NCBI GenBank assembly: GCA_003218615.1
Contig: QHOD01000007.1
Coordinates: 1 to 17,377 of the forward strand
Source of the DNA: Verrucomicrobiota bacterium
GTDB taxonomy: Bacteria; Verrucomicrobiota; Verrucomicrobiia; Chthoniobacterales; UBA10450
Direction: 5' to 3'
DNA length: 17,377 nt
Shown here piece after piece: positions 8,470 to 15,759 of this stretch (within the stretch, counting starts at the first letter, position 1; each line of letters opens with the position of its first letter). The notes under the pieces were generated by a model. That model did not search any database, had not been told where the DNA came from, and worked only from the letters and a program-made list of their open reading frames with translations. Both the position numbers and the translations under genes were made by a program.

Positions 8470-9063
8470 CACTTTGTGCCGCAACGGTCTCAACGCGTGA
8501 CTCAATTTTTGCAGGCCTAACTCCAAGCGCGTTTTTACCGTGCCAAGCGGAGCATTAGTCTCGGTGGCAATCTCGCTGTGGCTCAATCCCTTGAAAAAAG
8601 CGAGCTCGACCGCCTCGCGTTGTAAGCGCGGCAATGCTTGCATGCATCTCTCGAGAAAATGACGCAGATCGTTCAAGATAAATGGATCATACGCTTCCCT
8701 GCGCGGATTGAATCGCTGTTCCCCGAGTCCTTTTTCATAGCGTTCCCGCGCACGTGAATAAGCTTGCCGTCTCCGCAACCGGTCGATGGCGCGGCGCCGT
8801 GCAATCGTCACCATCCACCCAAGCGGCTTGCCTGCTGTTGGTGAGTAGCGATTGGCCTCCTTCCAGATCTGAAGAAGGATTTCCTGCAAAATGTCTTCAG
8901 TCTCGGCCTCTTCGTGGACAACGCCATCGATGGTTGCTCTGAGTCTTTGGGCATGGCGCCCATACAATTCAGTGAGCGCGTCGTGACGCTGCCGCGAGAT
9001 ATCGCGCATGAGCGTCTCGTCCGTAGTGCCTGATGCTCCGGCTCTATCAAGAGTTTCGATCAC
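8467..9063 (-). CDS. ECF-type RNA polymerase sigma factor
   Basis: This 198-residue sigma-70 family protein has only regions 2 and 4, as expected for the ECF group. Region 2 spans about 26-98 and includes AETEDILQEILLQIWKEA, GWMVTIARRRAIDRLRRRQ and the core-binding and -10 recognition helices. Region 4 spans about 137-190, with the helix-turn-helix HSEIATETNAPLGTVKTRL. The start is GTG 9063 because AGGA lies at 9070-9073, six bases before it; the frame itself continues to 9240 inside the upstream gene. The upstream gene's TAG is at 9066-9068, leaving a 2 bp gap, so translational coupling is likely. No classical membrane anti-sigma gene lies next to it. The region-2/region-4 linker is long and basic. 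The regulon is unknown. Confidence 0.93.
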   Translation of the reverse strand: MIETLDRAGASGTTDETLMRDISRQRHDALTELYGRHAQRLRATIDGVVHEEAETEDILQEILLQIWKEANRYSPTAGKPLGWMVTIARRRAIDRLRRRQAYSRARERYEKGLGEQRFNPRREAYDPFILNDLRHFLERCMQALPRLQREAVELAFFKGLSHSEIATETNAPLGTVKTRLELGLQKLSHALRPLRHKV

Positions 9064-9065
9064 AG

Positions 9066-9398
9066 CTATTCCTGTCTTTGGAATCGAATCTGGCCGCTCG
9101 GCCCCGAAAGCTTCTGGGTCTCTCTCTCTGAAGCGCGCCACCAATCTGGATCGACGATATCGGAAACCAGTGGGGTTCCAGGATAGACCCACTGATGCGG
9201 CCCGGAGATGCATCCTTCGGTTGGACAGTGCAGCTCGCATCTTCCATTGGCGAAGCGCCAGATTTCAATTTGACGTCCGTTGAGCTTTTTCTCGCAAACG
9301 ATGCAAAAGCGCTCGTCATCGAGCGAATTCCAGCGCCTGAATTGGTCCTCGGCACGTAAGATCGACAGTCGCTCGTCGGATTTCACATGAACATTCAT
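9066..9398 (-). CDS. Small four-cysteine zinc-ribbon-like protein, coupled to ECF sigma
   Basis: From ATG 9398 this is a 110-residue soluble protein with no signal peptide or membrane segment. Its core is a C-x2-C...C-x4-C module (Cys32, Cys35, Cys58, Cys63) with the intervening motif GRQIEIW and the trailing PTEGC and WVYPG, suggesting a small zinc ribbon. The stretch DQFRRWNSLDDERF precedes the cysteines. It is paralogous to the gene just upstream (9552-9932). The stop codon is 2 bp from the sigma start, implying a linked role such as sigma regulation. No experimental function is known to me and no catalytic motif is visible. A TTG at 9440 would add 14 residues, but it falls inside the conserved upstream element, so I prefer the ATG. 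Function left open. Confidence 0.75.
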   Translation of the reverse strand: MNVHVKSDERLSILRAEDQFRRWNSLDDERFCIVCEKKLNGRQIEIWRFANGRCELHCPTEGCISGPHQWVYPGTPLVSDIVDPDWWRASERETQKLSGPSGQIRFQRQE

Positions 9399-9433
9399 TG
9401 GCGTCGCCGAACAGCTTGGCTGATTGCTGCAAA

Positions 9434-9479
9434 CGCACAATCGGGACGACGGATGATTGTCTAATCGGGCAAAATCCTA
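9434..9479 (-). promoter_or_regulatory. Conserved 46 bp upstream element, copy 1
   Basis: On the minus strand this element begins TAGGATTTT, contains CCGAT and CAATC, and ends GATTGTGCG. It aligns without gaps to 9962-10007, with about 34 of 46 bases identical. An inverted repeat, ACAATC and GATTGT separated by 12 bases, lies in its second half. It precedes the ATG of the nearer paralogue by 35 bp. It could be a promoter, an operator or a conserved leader; the coordinated copy upstream of the other paralogue argues for shared control. Confidence 0.6.
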
Positions 9480-9520
9480 TGAGCACGCGAAGTGAGCAGA
9501 CTGCTGCGAGACGTTTACAC

Positions 9521-9533
9521 AAAAATTACAGTC
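9521..9533 (-). promoter_or_regulatory. Repeated 13-mer upstream of paralogue/sigma genes
   Basis: The minus-strand sequence GACTGTAATTTTT is identical to one at 8381-8393 before the glutaredoxin gene. Both lie in same-strand intergenic DNA upstream of a gene. An exact 13-mer repeated somewhere in 17 kb is not surprising by chance, but finding both copies in short upstream regions is suggestive. Any role as a promoter element is a guess. Confidence 0.3.
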
Positions 9534-9551
9534 AAAGGGACGAAGGCGCTG

Positions 9552-9932
9552 CTAGGCTGGCCGCCTGAACCACATCGCTAATTTACGCAAACGTAATTCG
9601 ATCGAGTTTTGCCGAGCACCACGATCAACATACAGAGCACCCATGTCTCTGCGCGCAGTTTTCTTCAAGGCAACATTCGCCAGAACCTCGCTAGTAGGCA
9701 GCACCCAATCCATCGGAATTGAATGGCAACGCTCTGTCGGACAATTGACTCGCAACGGCCCGTTTCCACGCGTGCCTCCCGTCAACCGGATTTGCCGGCC
9801 GGTAATAATTTTGCCGCAAACCAGGCAGTAACGCTTGTCATCCAGAGAGCGCCAATCGCGAAATTGATCCAGCCTTCGCAGAGCGTCGAATTTCTCTTCA
9901 TCAGATAAGTTGATCGCGGACGCTAGCGGCAC
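9552..9932 (-). CDS. Small four-cysteine zinc-ribbon-like protein, paralogue 2
   Basis: From GTG 9932 this is 126 residues, soluble, with no signal peptide. It shares with the next gene DQFRDWRSLDDKRYC, GRQI and CPTERC followed by a WVLP segment. The cysteines (36, 39, 64, 69) keep the C-x2-C...C-x4-C pattern, with 24 rather than 22 residues between pairs. The C-terminus is different and basic (LRLRKLAMWFRR). It is transcribed towards the first paralogue and the sigma gene but separated from the first paralogue by about 150 bp containing that gene's own conserved upstream element. A TTG at 9968 is preceded directly by an in-frame stop and lies inside the conserved element, so I prefer the GTG, although no Shine-Dalgarno is well placed. 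Its function is unknown; divergence after the cysteine module suggests different partners. Confidence 0.7.
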   Translation of the reverse strand: MPLASAINLSDEEKFDALRRLDQFRDWRSLDDKRYCLVCGKIITGRQIRLTGGTRGNGPLRVNCPTERCHSIPMDWVLPTSEVLANVALKKTARRDMGALYVDRGARQNSIELRLRKLAMWFRRPA

Positions 9933-9961
9933 GCTTGCAGAATGCGCCCTCTGCCGTCGAT

Positions 9962-10007
9962 CGCACAATCAGGCGAGCGGTGGATTGGCCTATCGGTGAA
10001 AATCCTA
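9962..10007 (-). promoter_or_regulatory. Conserved 46 bp upstream element, copy 2
   Basis: This is the counterpart of 9434-9479, ending 29 bp before the GTG of the farther paralogue. TAGGATTTT, CCGAT, CAATC and GATTGTGCG occur at identical positions, and the CAATC/GATTG inverted repeat keeps its 12-base spacing. The in-frame codon just before TTG 9968 is a stop, so this copy is not coding for the gene it precedes. Confidence 0.6.
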
Positions 10008-10081
10008 TTCGTTGGAGCCTGGAAGACCCCCGCTAAAGAAAACCACATCCAATTCAACAAACACATGCGTTTTTAACACAA

Positions 10082-10429
10082 ATGAAGAAATGCAACCGAA
10101 AAACATCGGTGCGGCGTCATGTGGCGGCTCAGCCATTAACGGCAATGGAACAAATGGAGCTTTATTGCGTGATGCATCCCGGAAGCCCGGTGGCTGTGCG
10201 GCGTCCGCGATTGTTCAATCGCAGCGGCGTTTGGGTTGCGCTTCTTGGTCCGAGTGTGGAACAAGGCATCGTCGGAATCGGCGCGAATGTGGAAGCAGCA
10301 CTTCGCGTGTTCGACGTGCAATACCTGGCTGGTTTGCGTCCACCGGCTGAGGCGGACAAACGTGGTACGATCAGCGCGCGGCGCCAAGCTCCCAAAGCTT
10401 TCGGGACAACCGCGGCATCCGTACTGTAG
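10082..10429 (+). CDS. Small hypothetical protein
   Basis: This 115-residue protein has no signal peptide or membrane segment. Its middle (WVALLGPSVEQGIVGIGANVEAALRVFDVQYLAGLRPP, taken in parts) looks like a compact, well-formed domain with two beta strands followed by an amphipathic helix. The pattern of an opening WVALLGP, a glycine-rich turn and a helix ALRVFD reminds me of small hypothetical proteins common in Verrucomicrobiota; I cannot name a family. The N-terminus is basic and uncertain: ATG 10082, 10145 or 10154 could all serve, and none has a Shine-Dalgarno. It is divergent from the paralogue/sigma cluster and ends 92 bp before the signalling cassette. It is probably real because the domain is coherent, but its function is unknown. 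Confidence 0.6.
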   Translation: MKKCNRKTSVRRHVAAQPLTAMEQMELYCVMHPGSPVAVRRPRLFNRSGVWVALLGPSVEQGIVGIGANVEAALRVFDVQYLAGLRPPAEADKRGTISARRQAPKAFGTTAASVL

Positions 10430-10477
10430 ATTCGGATCAAGGATCGCCGACTACTCGAGGCGCGCTAAATCCCAATC

Positions 10478-10502
10478 GCGGCTTGTGTGCCGCGTAAGCC
10501 GC
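10478..10502 (+). promoter_or_regulatory. Two alternative hairpins upstream of CheB-CheR gene
   Basis: GCGGCTT (10478-10484) is perfectly complementary to AAGCCGC (10496-10502), giving a 7 bp stem with an 11-base loop. The same left arm can also pair GCGGC with GCCGC inside that loop (5 bp stem, 6-base loop), so the two structures exclude each other. The element ends 19 bp before the start codon. No U-tract follows, so it is not a typical intrinsic terminator. It may be a leader structure or a coincidence. Confidence 0.4.
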
Positions 10503-10521
10503 AACTAACATAAATAGGGCC

Positions 10522-13206
10522 ATGGCCGCGAAGCGAAAAGCGACGACGAGTGCCTCCTTTACGCGAGTAAAAACTAGCGCTACAAAATCTTCACACGCAA
10601 AATCAACCAAGCCAAAATTAAGGTTGAAATCGGTTAAGCAAAATTCGAAGTGCCCGATCGTTGGAATCGGCGGTTCAGCCGGCGGGTTCGAAGCGGCCAT
10701 GGAACTGCTGCAAAATTTGCCGCCGAGAACCGGCATGGCTTTTGTGATTGTGCAACATCTCGATCCACATCACGCCAGTCGGCTTCCTAATTTGCTCGGC
10801 AAAATGACGGCGATGCCGGTAAGCGAAATAGCGAGAACGACTACGCCAAAACCAAACACTGTTTACGTCCAACCGCCGAACAAATGCGTGATCGCGAAGG
10901 ATGGCGCGCTCACTCTGGTCCGCCGCACGGAGCGACTCAACGTCGCGATCGATCATTTTTTTGAATCGCTCGCTGAAGAACGCGGATCGCGCGCGATCGG
11001 CATCGTGCTTTCCGGGACCGGCAGCGACGGGACGGCCGGGTTGCGTGCGATCAAAGCGGCCGGCGGTTTGACCTTCGCGCAAACTGAAGAGAGCGCGAAG
11101 TTCGACGCGATGCCGCGCAGCGCAATTCGCTCCGGTTTTGTCGATCTGGTTCTGCCGCCGCACGAAATCGCGCGCGAGCTCCGGCGCATTGCCGATCATC
11201 CGTATATCCGCCGGCCGCTAAGCGATCCCGAGGAAATCGAAAAAGCGGCCTACCGTCAGGCGGACGATTTGGGCCGCATCTTCCTTTCCCTGAAAAAGCA
11301 GATGGGTGTCGATTTCAGCGCTTACAAGGAAACTACGCTGCTACGCCGGATCCAACGTCGGATGGCGTTGCATCGAATCGACAAGGTGAACCAGTACGCG
11401 CGGTTCTTGCGCGACAACAAAAAAGAGATCGAAGCGCTCTTTGACGATCTGCTCATCAACGTAACGCGCTTTTTCCGCGACAAACAATTGTTCCGCGCGC
11501 TGAAGAAACGTTTTTTGCCGGCGCTGTTCAAAAACAAAGGTAAAGATCGACAACCGGAATTGCGTGTCTGGGTGCCGGGCTGTGCTACTGGCGAAGAGGT
11601 TTACTCGCTCGCCATTTGCATTCTCGAAGCGCTCGGCAGCCGCCTCTCCAAAATACGCATCCAGATTTTCGGCACCGATCTGAGCGAATCGGTCATCGAG
11701 CATGCGCGTGCGGGAATTTATCCGAGCGCGATCGAGAAGGACGTCTCACGCGCGCGCCTGAAGCGTTTTTTCGCCAAACGTGACAGCAGTTACCAAATCC
11801 ATCGCAACGTGCGCGATACTTGCACGTTCGCCAGGCAAAACATCACCGCCGACCCGCCCTTCTCACGGCTCGACATGATCAGTTGCCGTAACGTTCTGAT
11901 TTATCTCAGCCCGGAATTGCACAAGCGCTGCATTCCGCAGTTTCATTACGCGCTTAATCCGGGCGGCTATTTGATTCTGGGCCCTGCCGAATCGGTCGGG
12001 TTGTACGACGAGCTTTTCGAATTGGTTGACAAAAAGAACAAAATTTACGCCAAGAAAAACGTGGCCACGCCGCATGGTGTAAATCTTGCGCCCCACCAGG
12101 GTTTGGGACTCGGGCGCGCCAGGGAAAGGTCGACATTTCCCGATAGCGCGGCGGTCAACGCGCAACTTTTGCAAATGGCCGATCGGATCATGCTCGGCGT
12201 TTATGCGCCAGCGGCAGTTGTGATCGATCGCGACCTGCACGTGCAACAGTTCCGCGGCCGTAGCGACCTGTTTCTCGAACACACCCCCGGTCCAGCGACG
12301 CTCAATCTTTTGCAATTAGTGCGGCCAAGTCTGGTGCCCGACTTGCGCAGCACGATTCAACGCGCAATCAAAACCGACAAGCCCGCTCGCAAAGAACGGG
12401 CGCTGGTTAAACTGAAAGGCAGAGACTACGAAATAAATATTGAGGCCGTGCCATTCAAGGTCTCCGCGTCCGAAAAACCGTGGTTTCTTGTTATTTTTGA
12501 CGAGACCACCAAAGGAAACAAACTGGAAAAATTGCCGCGGGTACTGGGAAAAATGGCAGCGCAACGCGACGTGACGGAGCTCCGCCGAGAATTGTTCGCA
12601 TCAAAAGAATCGTTGCAAGCGATCATCGAAGAACAGGAAGCCACCAACGAAGAATTGAAGTCCGCCAACGAAGAAATCGAGTCGAGCAATGAAGAGCTGC
12701 AATCCACAAACGAAGAGCTGGAGACGGCGAAGGAAGAATTGCAATCAACTAACGAAGAGTTGACCACGTTGAACGAAGAACTGAGCAACCGCAATCTCGA
12801 GATGATGCAATTGACGGGCGAGCTGAATAATCTGCTGGCCAGCATTCAAATGCCAATCGTGATGGTGGATGGTGCGCTGACTGTGCGGCTCGCGACACCG
12901 GCGGCCCGCAGCGCGTTTAATATTTTGCCCACCGACATTGGCCGTCCGTTAAGCGAGCTGCGGCCTAATATCGATGTTCTCGATCTGGAAGAGATTTTGC
13001 GCGACGTAATTGAAACGTTAGGCACCCGCGAGCGCAAGGTGACTGATAAGGAAGGCCGCCAGTACTCGCTGCGTGTCAGGCCATATCGCACGACCGACAA
13101 TAAAATCGACGGCGCCGTTCTCACACTGGTTGATATCGACGGAACGAAGGAACGCGATACAGCCAAAACAGGCAACCGGATGAAAGATGTCTCGTCACGT
13201 AAATAA
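10522..13206 (+). CDS. CheB-CheR-coiled-coil-PAS fusion protein
   Basis: This 894-residue fusion combines chemotaxis methylesterase and methyltransferase modules. Residues 1-42 are a basic, serine- and threonine-rich tail in place of the usual CheB receiver domain. The CheB module (about 44-225) keeps its triad: Ser52 in GIGGSAGG, His79 in VQHLDPHH and Asp169 in GTGSDGTAG. CheR (about 245-510) has the methyltransferase motif VPGCATGEE (351-359), FGTDLS and ISCRNVLIYL. A PAS-like module (about 551-660), a seven-heptad NEEL coiled coil (707-755) and a C-terminal PAS domain (about 766-873) follow. No kinase domain is present, whereas many such fusions carry one; the kinase is the next gene, overlapping by 20 bp. 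No CheA, CheW or receptor gene is nearby, so its substrates are unclear. The start is ATG 10522 with a weak AGGG close by. Confidence 0.93.
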   Translation: MAAKRKATTSASFTRVKTSATKSSHAKSTKPKLRLKSVKQNSKCPIVGIGGSAGGFEAAMELLQNLPPRTGMAFVIVQHLDPHHASRLPNLLGKMTAMPVSEIARTTTPKPNTVYVQPPNKCVIAKDGALTLVRRTERLNVAIDHFFESLAEERGSRAIGIVLSGTGSDGTAGLRAIKAAGGLTFAQTEESAKFDAMPRSAIRSGFVDLVLPPHEIARELRRIADHPYIRRPLSDPEEIEKAAYRQADDLGRIFLSLKKQMGVDFSAYKETTLLRRIQRRMALHRIDKVNQYARFLRDNKKEIEALFDDLLINVTRFFRDKQLFRALKKRFLPALFKNKGKDRQPELRVWVPGCATGEEVYSLAICILEALGSRLSKIRIQIFGTDLSESVIEHARAGIYPSAIEKDVSRARLKRFFAKRDSSYQIHRNVRDTCTFARQNITADPPFSRLDMISCRNVLIYLSPELHKRCIPQFHYALNPGGYLILGPAESVGLYDELFELVDKKNKIYAKKNVATPHGVNLAPHQGLGLGRARERSTFPDSAAVNAQLLQMADRIMLGVYAPAAVVIDRDLHVQQFRGRSDLFLEHTPGPATLNLLQLVRPSLVPDLRSTIQRAIKTDKPARKERALVKLKGRDYEINIEAVPFKVSASEKPWFLVIFDETTKGNKLEKLPRVLGKMAAQRDVTELRRELFASKESLQAIIEEQEATNEELKSANEEIESSNEELQSTNEELETAKEELQSTNEELTTLNEELSNRNLEMMQLTGELNNLLASIQMPIVMVDGALTVRLATPAARSAFNILPTDIGRPLSELRPNIDVLDLEEILRDVIETLGTRERKVTDKEGRQYSLRVRPYRTTDNKIDGAVLTLVDIDGTKERDTAKTGNRMKDVSSRK
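12640..12786 (+). repeat. Seven tandem 21 bp coding repeats (NEEL coiled coil)
   Basis: Seven consecutive 21 bp units encode heptads of the type STNEELQ and ATNEELK, making a continuous acidic coiled coil in the CheB-CheR-PAS protein. Synonymous codons vary between units, so the repetition is stronger in protein than in DNA, which points to selection on the coiled coil rather than recent slippage. It probably links the methyltransferase/PAS portion to the last PAS domain and drives dimerisation. Confidence 0.8.
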
Positions 13207-14878
13207 AAAGCGCCGGACAAAGCGTGATCGCCAGGGCAGGAGTGTTTCCGTCCGGTGCACTCGCAAATCGAATCGAGCAACGATGAAAAGGACGAAAGGA
13301 ACTTCCCGGGCGCTGCCGAAATTTTCGACGGGTGAGGAACACCGGACCGTCAGTAAAAATGGCGCGCCGATTCATTCCAAACGTGCACGAGCGTTCCAGT
13401 CTCCAAAGAGCGAACTGGAAGCCGCCATTCAGCGCTTTGTCGATCTTTACGATTTTGCGCCGCTCGCTTACGTCAGCTTCGACCGCGCCGGACGTATCGA
13501 GGAAGCCAATCTGGCGGCGACTGAGCTACTGCGCGAACCGCGGGATTTGTTAATTGGGCGGCCATTTGCGTTCTACGTGAGCGATTTGGATTTATTCATG
13601 CGGCACTTGCTTTATTGCCGCACGTCGCAGCGGCGGGTGGAGACCGAATTGCAGTTGAAGCCGAGAAAGGGCGAGCGGATCCCGGCGCAACTTCTAAGTA
13701 CGCCGATCACTTCGACGACGAGAAATGGCGCGCTGCTCTATCAAACTGCCATCATCGATTTGAGCGAGCGTAAACGCCACGAGCAACGGCTGGCCGAGCA
13801 GGCGCGGCTGCTGGATCTGAGCAACGATGCTATCATCGTTCGCGACTTAAATGACCGGGTCACCTACTGGAATAAGGGAGCAACGAAAATTTACGGCTAC
13901 GCGCCAGAGGAAGCACTGGGCAAAGTGACCCACGATTTGTTGAAAACGGAAGCCCCCGAGCCGCTATCCAAAATCTACGAGAAGCTGGTTCGTGACAATC
14001 GCTGGGAAGGGGAAGTCGTTCACACCCGGCGCGACGGCAGGCGCCTGACCATGTTCTCGCGGTGGGCGTTGGACCGCGATGCGCAAGGAAATCGGGCGTA
14101 TGTCTTGGAAACAAACAATGATATCACTCGACGCAAAGAGGCGGAAGCCGCGTTGCAAAAGTCGAAAAAACTGCTGGAAAAGCATGTGCGCGAGCGAACG
14201 CACGAGTTGCGTGTGGCAAACAAAGAATTGGAAGACGAGATCGCCCGGCGCAAAGGACTCGAAGGCGAAATTCTTGAAATCAGCGATCGCGAACAGCAAC
14301 GTCTCGGGCAGGAATTGCACGATGGGCTTTGCCAGCACCTGACCGCGGTTGCATTCATGGCGCGCTCAGTCGCCTTGCGATTGAAAAATCATCGTGTCAT
14401 CGAAGTAAACGATATCGAAAAAATCGCCCAGCTAGTGAACGACGCCGCGACCGATACGCGCGATCTTTCCCGTGCCTTGCATCGTGCCGATATCGATGCA
14501 GCCGGACTGGTCAATGCGTTGCAAGATTTGGTTGACCGGGAAGTTTGGAAAACGCCGTGTCGCCTGGAAATCAAGCCGACTTTTCACATCGATGATGACG
14601 CTGCCGCGTCACATCTCTATCGGATCGCCCGAGAAGCAGTAATCAACGCCAATAAGCATGCGCAAGCGCGCGAAATTGTGGTCGCGTTGGGCCGCTCGCG
14701 AAAGGGACTCGTCTTGAGCGTAACTGATGACGGCGGCGGCTTTCCAGTCGAACTGAACAACGCTCATGGTTTGGGTTTTCACATCATGAACTATCGAGCG
14801 CGCTCGATCGGCGGCTGCTTGGAAATCAAATGCCCAAAAAAAGGTGGCACACGCGTGACCTGTTTATTTTCCGGATAA
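13187..14878 (+). CDS. PAS-PAS sensor histidine kinase (HisKA_3 / NarX-UhpB class)
   Basis: This 563-residue soluble kinase has a basic disordered N-terminus (1-72), a first PAS domain (about 80-195), a second PAS domain (about 203-315, ending NNDITRRKEAE), a coiled coil (about 318-365), a HisKA_3 dimerisation domain and a HATPase_c domain. The phosphoacceptor is His378 in QELHDGLCQHL. The N box is REAVINANKHA (482-492), and DDGGGF (514-519) is the first glycine box. There is no membrane segment, so it should sense a cytosolic signal through PAS. The start at ATG 13187 overlaps the CheB-CheR gene by 20 bp in a different frame; GGATGAAAG just before it offers a weak ribosome-binding site. ATG 13283 is an alternative. 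Its partner is probably the response regulator 141 bp downstream, because HisKA_3 kinases usually pair with LuxR-type regulators. Confidence 0.94.
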   Translation: MSRHVNKKRRTKRDRQGRSVSVRCTRKSNRATMKRTKGTSRALPKFSTGEEHRTVSKNGAPIHSKRARAFQSPKSELEAAIQRFVDLYDFAPLAYVSFDRAGRIEEANLAATELLREPRDLLIGRPFAFYVSDLDLFMRHLLYCRTSQRRVETELQLKPRKGERIPAQLLSTPITSTTRNGALLYQTAIIDLSERKRHEQRLAEQARLLDLSNDAIIVRDLNDRVTYWNKGATKIYGYAPEEALGKVTHDLLKTEAPEPLSKIYEKLVRDNRWEGEVVHTRRDGRRLTMFSRWALDRDAQGNRAYVLETNNDITRRKEAEAALQKSKKLLEKHVRERTHELRVANKELEDEIARRKGLEGEILEISDREQQRLGQELHDGLCQHLTAVAFMARSVALRLKNHRVIEVNDIEKIAQLVNDAATDTRDLSRALHRADIDAAGLVNALQDLVDREVWKTPCRLEIKPTFHIDDDAAASHLYRIAREAVINANKHAQAREIVVALGRSRKGLVLSVTDDGGGFPVELNNAHGLGFHIMNYRARSIGGCLEIKCPKKGGTRVTCLFSG

Positions 14879-15019
14879 GGCACTCCAATTACAGAAAAGA
14901 GAAAAAACCGAGACACGGCTTCCTGCGAAAATCACGAAAGCATTAACGGCCTTAAATCTAAATTTCCTACATCGGGTAAGCCGTCGAGCGTCGAATCGCA
15001 AGTACCGCCACTAACTTGA

Positions 15020-15718
15020 ATGAAGCACACCAGATCGACCAACAACAACCCGCGATGTGATCCGCCGGACGCGAAACGCATTGTGGTCGTGGATGATCAC
15101 CCATTGTTTCGAAAAGGTCTTGAGCAATTGATTCATTCGGATGGGGCCTTCGCGGTCTGCGGCGAAGCAGGCGATGCTGCGGAAGCCATGGACGCGATTC
15201 GACAGATCGCGCCCGACCTGGCGATTGTCGATCTTAGCTTGCCAGGAGCTAACGGGATTGAGTTGATCAAAAATATTCGCGCCGAATTTCCGAAGCTTCC
15301 GATTCTGGTGCTCTCGATGCATGACGAATCGCTCTACGCAGTGCGCGCGCTTCGCGCGGGCGCGGCTGGCTACGTCATGAAACATGAAGCTATGGCTAAC
15401 GTCGTGCGGGCGATCCACGAAGTTCTCAGTGGACGTCCCTATCTTAGCCCGGCTATGGCGGCCCAAGTCATCACGAAATTCACGCACGGCACGGCTGAGG
15501 GTGAAGCGGACGCGACGGAAAGACTCAGTGATCGCGAGCTTGAGATTCTGGAATTGATCGGCAAAGGCAAAGACATGCGTCAAATCGCCAAACTTTTACA
15601 TCTTAGTCCAAAGACCGTGGAAACTCACCGGGCGCACATTAAGGAAAAACTTCAGTTGAAAAATGCGCGAGAGGTCGCCCGCTTTGCGGTCCAATGGATC
15701 GACGCGCGCGAGGTCTAG
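15020..15718 (+). CDS. NarL/FixJ-family response regulator
   Basis: This 232-residue two-domain regulator has an N-terminal receiver (about 20-135): acidic pocket DD at 25-26, phosphoacceptor Asp71 in IVDLSLPG, Ser99 as switch residue and Lys121 in VMK. A LuxR-type helix-turn-helix (about 167-225) includes LSDRELEILELIGKGK, LSPKTVETHRAHIKEKL and the recognition helix. It would be phosphorylated by the HisKA_3 kinase encoded upstream and act as a transcription factor. The 141 bp gap after the kinase gene has no clear hairpin, so it may have its own promoter or be co-transcribed. ATG 15020 has no Shine-Dalgarno. Its binding sites are not visible; the short match GTAAGCCG...ACTAAC before this gene and before the CheB-CheR gene is too brief to trust. 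Confidence 0.94.
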   Translation: MKHTRSTNNNPRCDPPDAKRIVVVDDHPLFRKGLEQLIHSDGAFAVCGEAGDAAEAMDAIRQIAPDLAIVDLSLPGANGIELIKNIRAEFPKLPILVLSMHDESLYAVRALRAGAAGYVMKHEAMANVVRAIHEVLSGRPYLSPAMAAQVITKFTHGTAEGEADATERLSDRELEILELIGKGKDMRQIAKLLHLSPKTVETHRAHIKEKLQLKNAREVARFAVQWIDAREV

Positions 15719-15759
15719 GCGAGATGGAAAGTCGATTGCGGGCTTCCCCCACGTTCGTC

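Noticed and set aside
9510..9533. ECF promoter built from TGTAATTTTT and the nearby CGTC
   Set aside because: Spacing between the candidate -35 and -10 is about half of what ECF promoters need, and the matching 13-mer near 8381 has no CGTC.
9066..9932. Zinc-containing anti-sigma (ZAS, HxxxCxxC) interpretation of the paralogues
   Set aside because: The cysteine pattern is C-x2-C...C-x4-C with no HxxxCxxC motif, so they are not assigned as classical ZAS proteins.
12426..12845. Minus-strand open frame rich in serine and asparagine, opposite the CheB-CheR coiled coil
   Set aside because: It is the antisense image of the NEEL heptads; low complexity and no start signal support a shadow.
14879..15019. 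Regulatory structure in the kinase-regulator gap
   Set aside because: No convincing inverted repeat or terminator; the short GTAAGCCG...ACTAAC resemblance to the CheB-CheR upstream region is too brief.
15011..15583. 190-codon minus-strand frame opposite the response regulator
   Set aside because: Receiver motifs and intact domain structure are on the plus strand; the antisense product has no recognisable domain.
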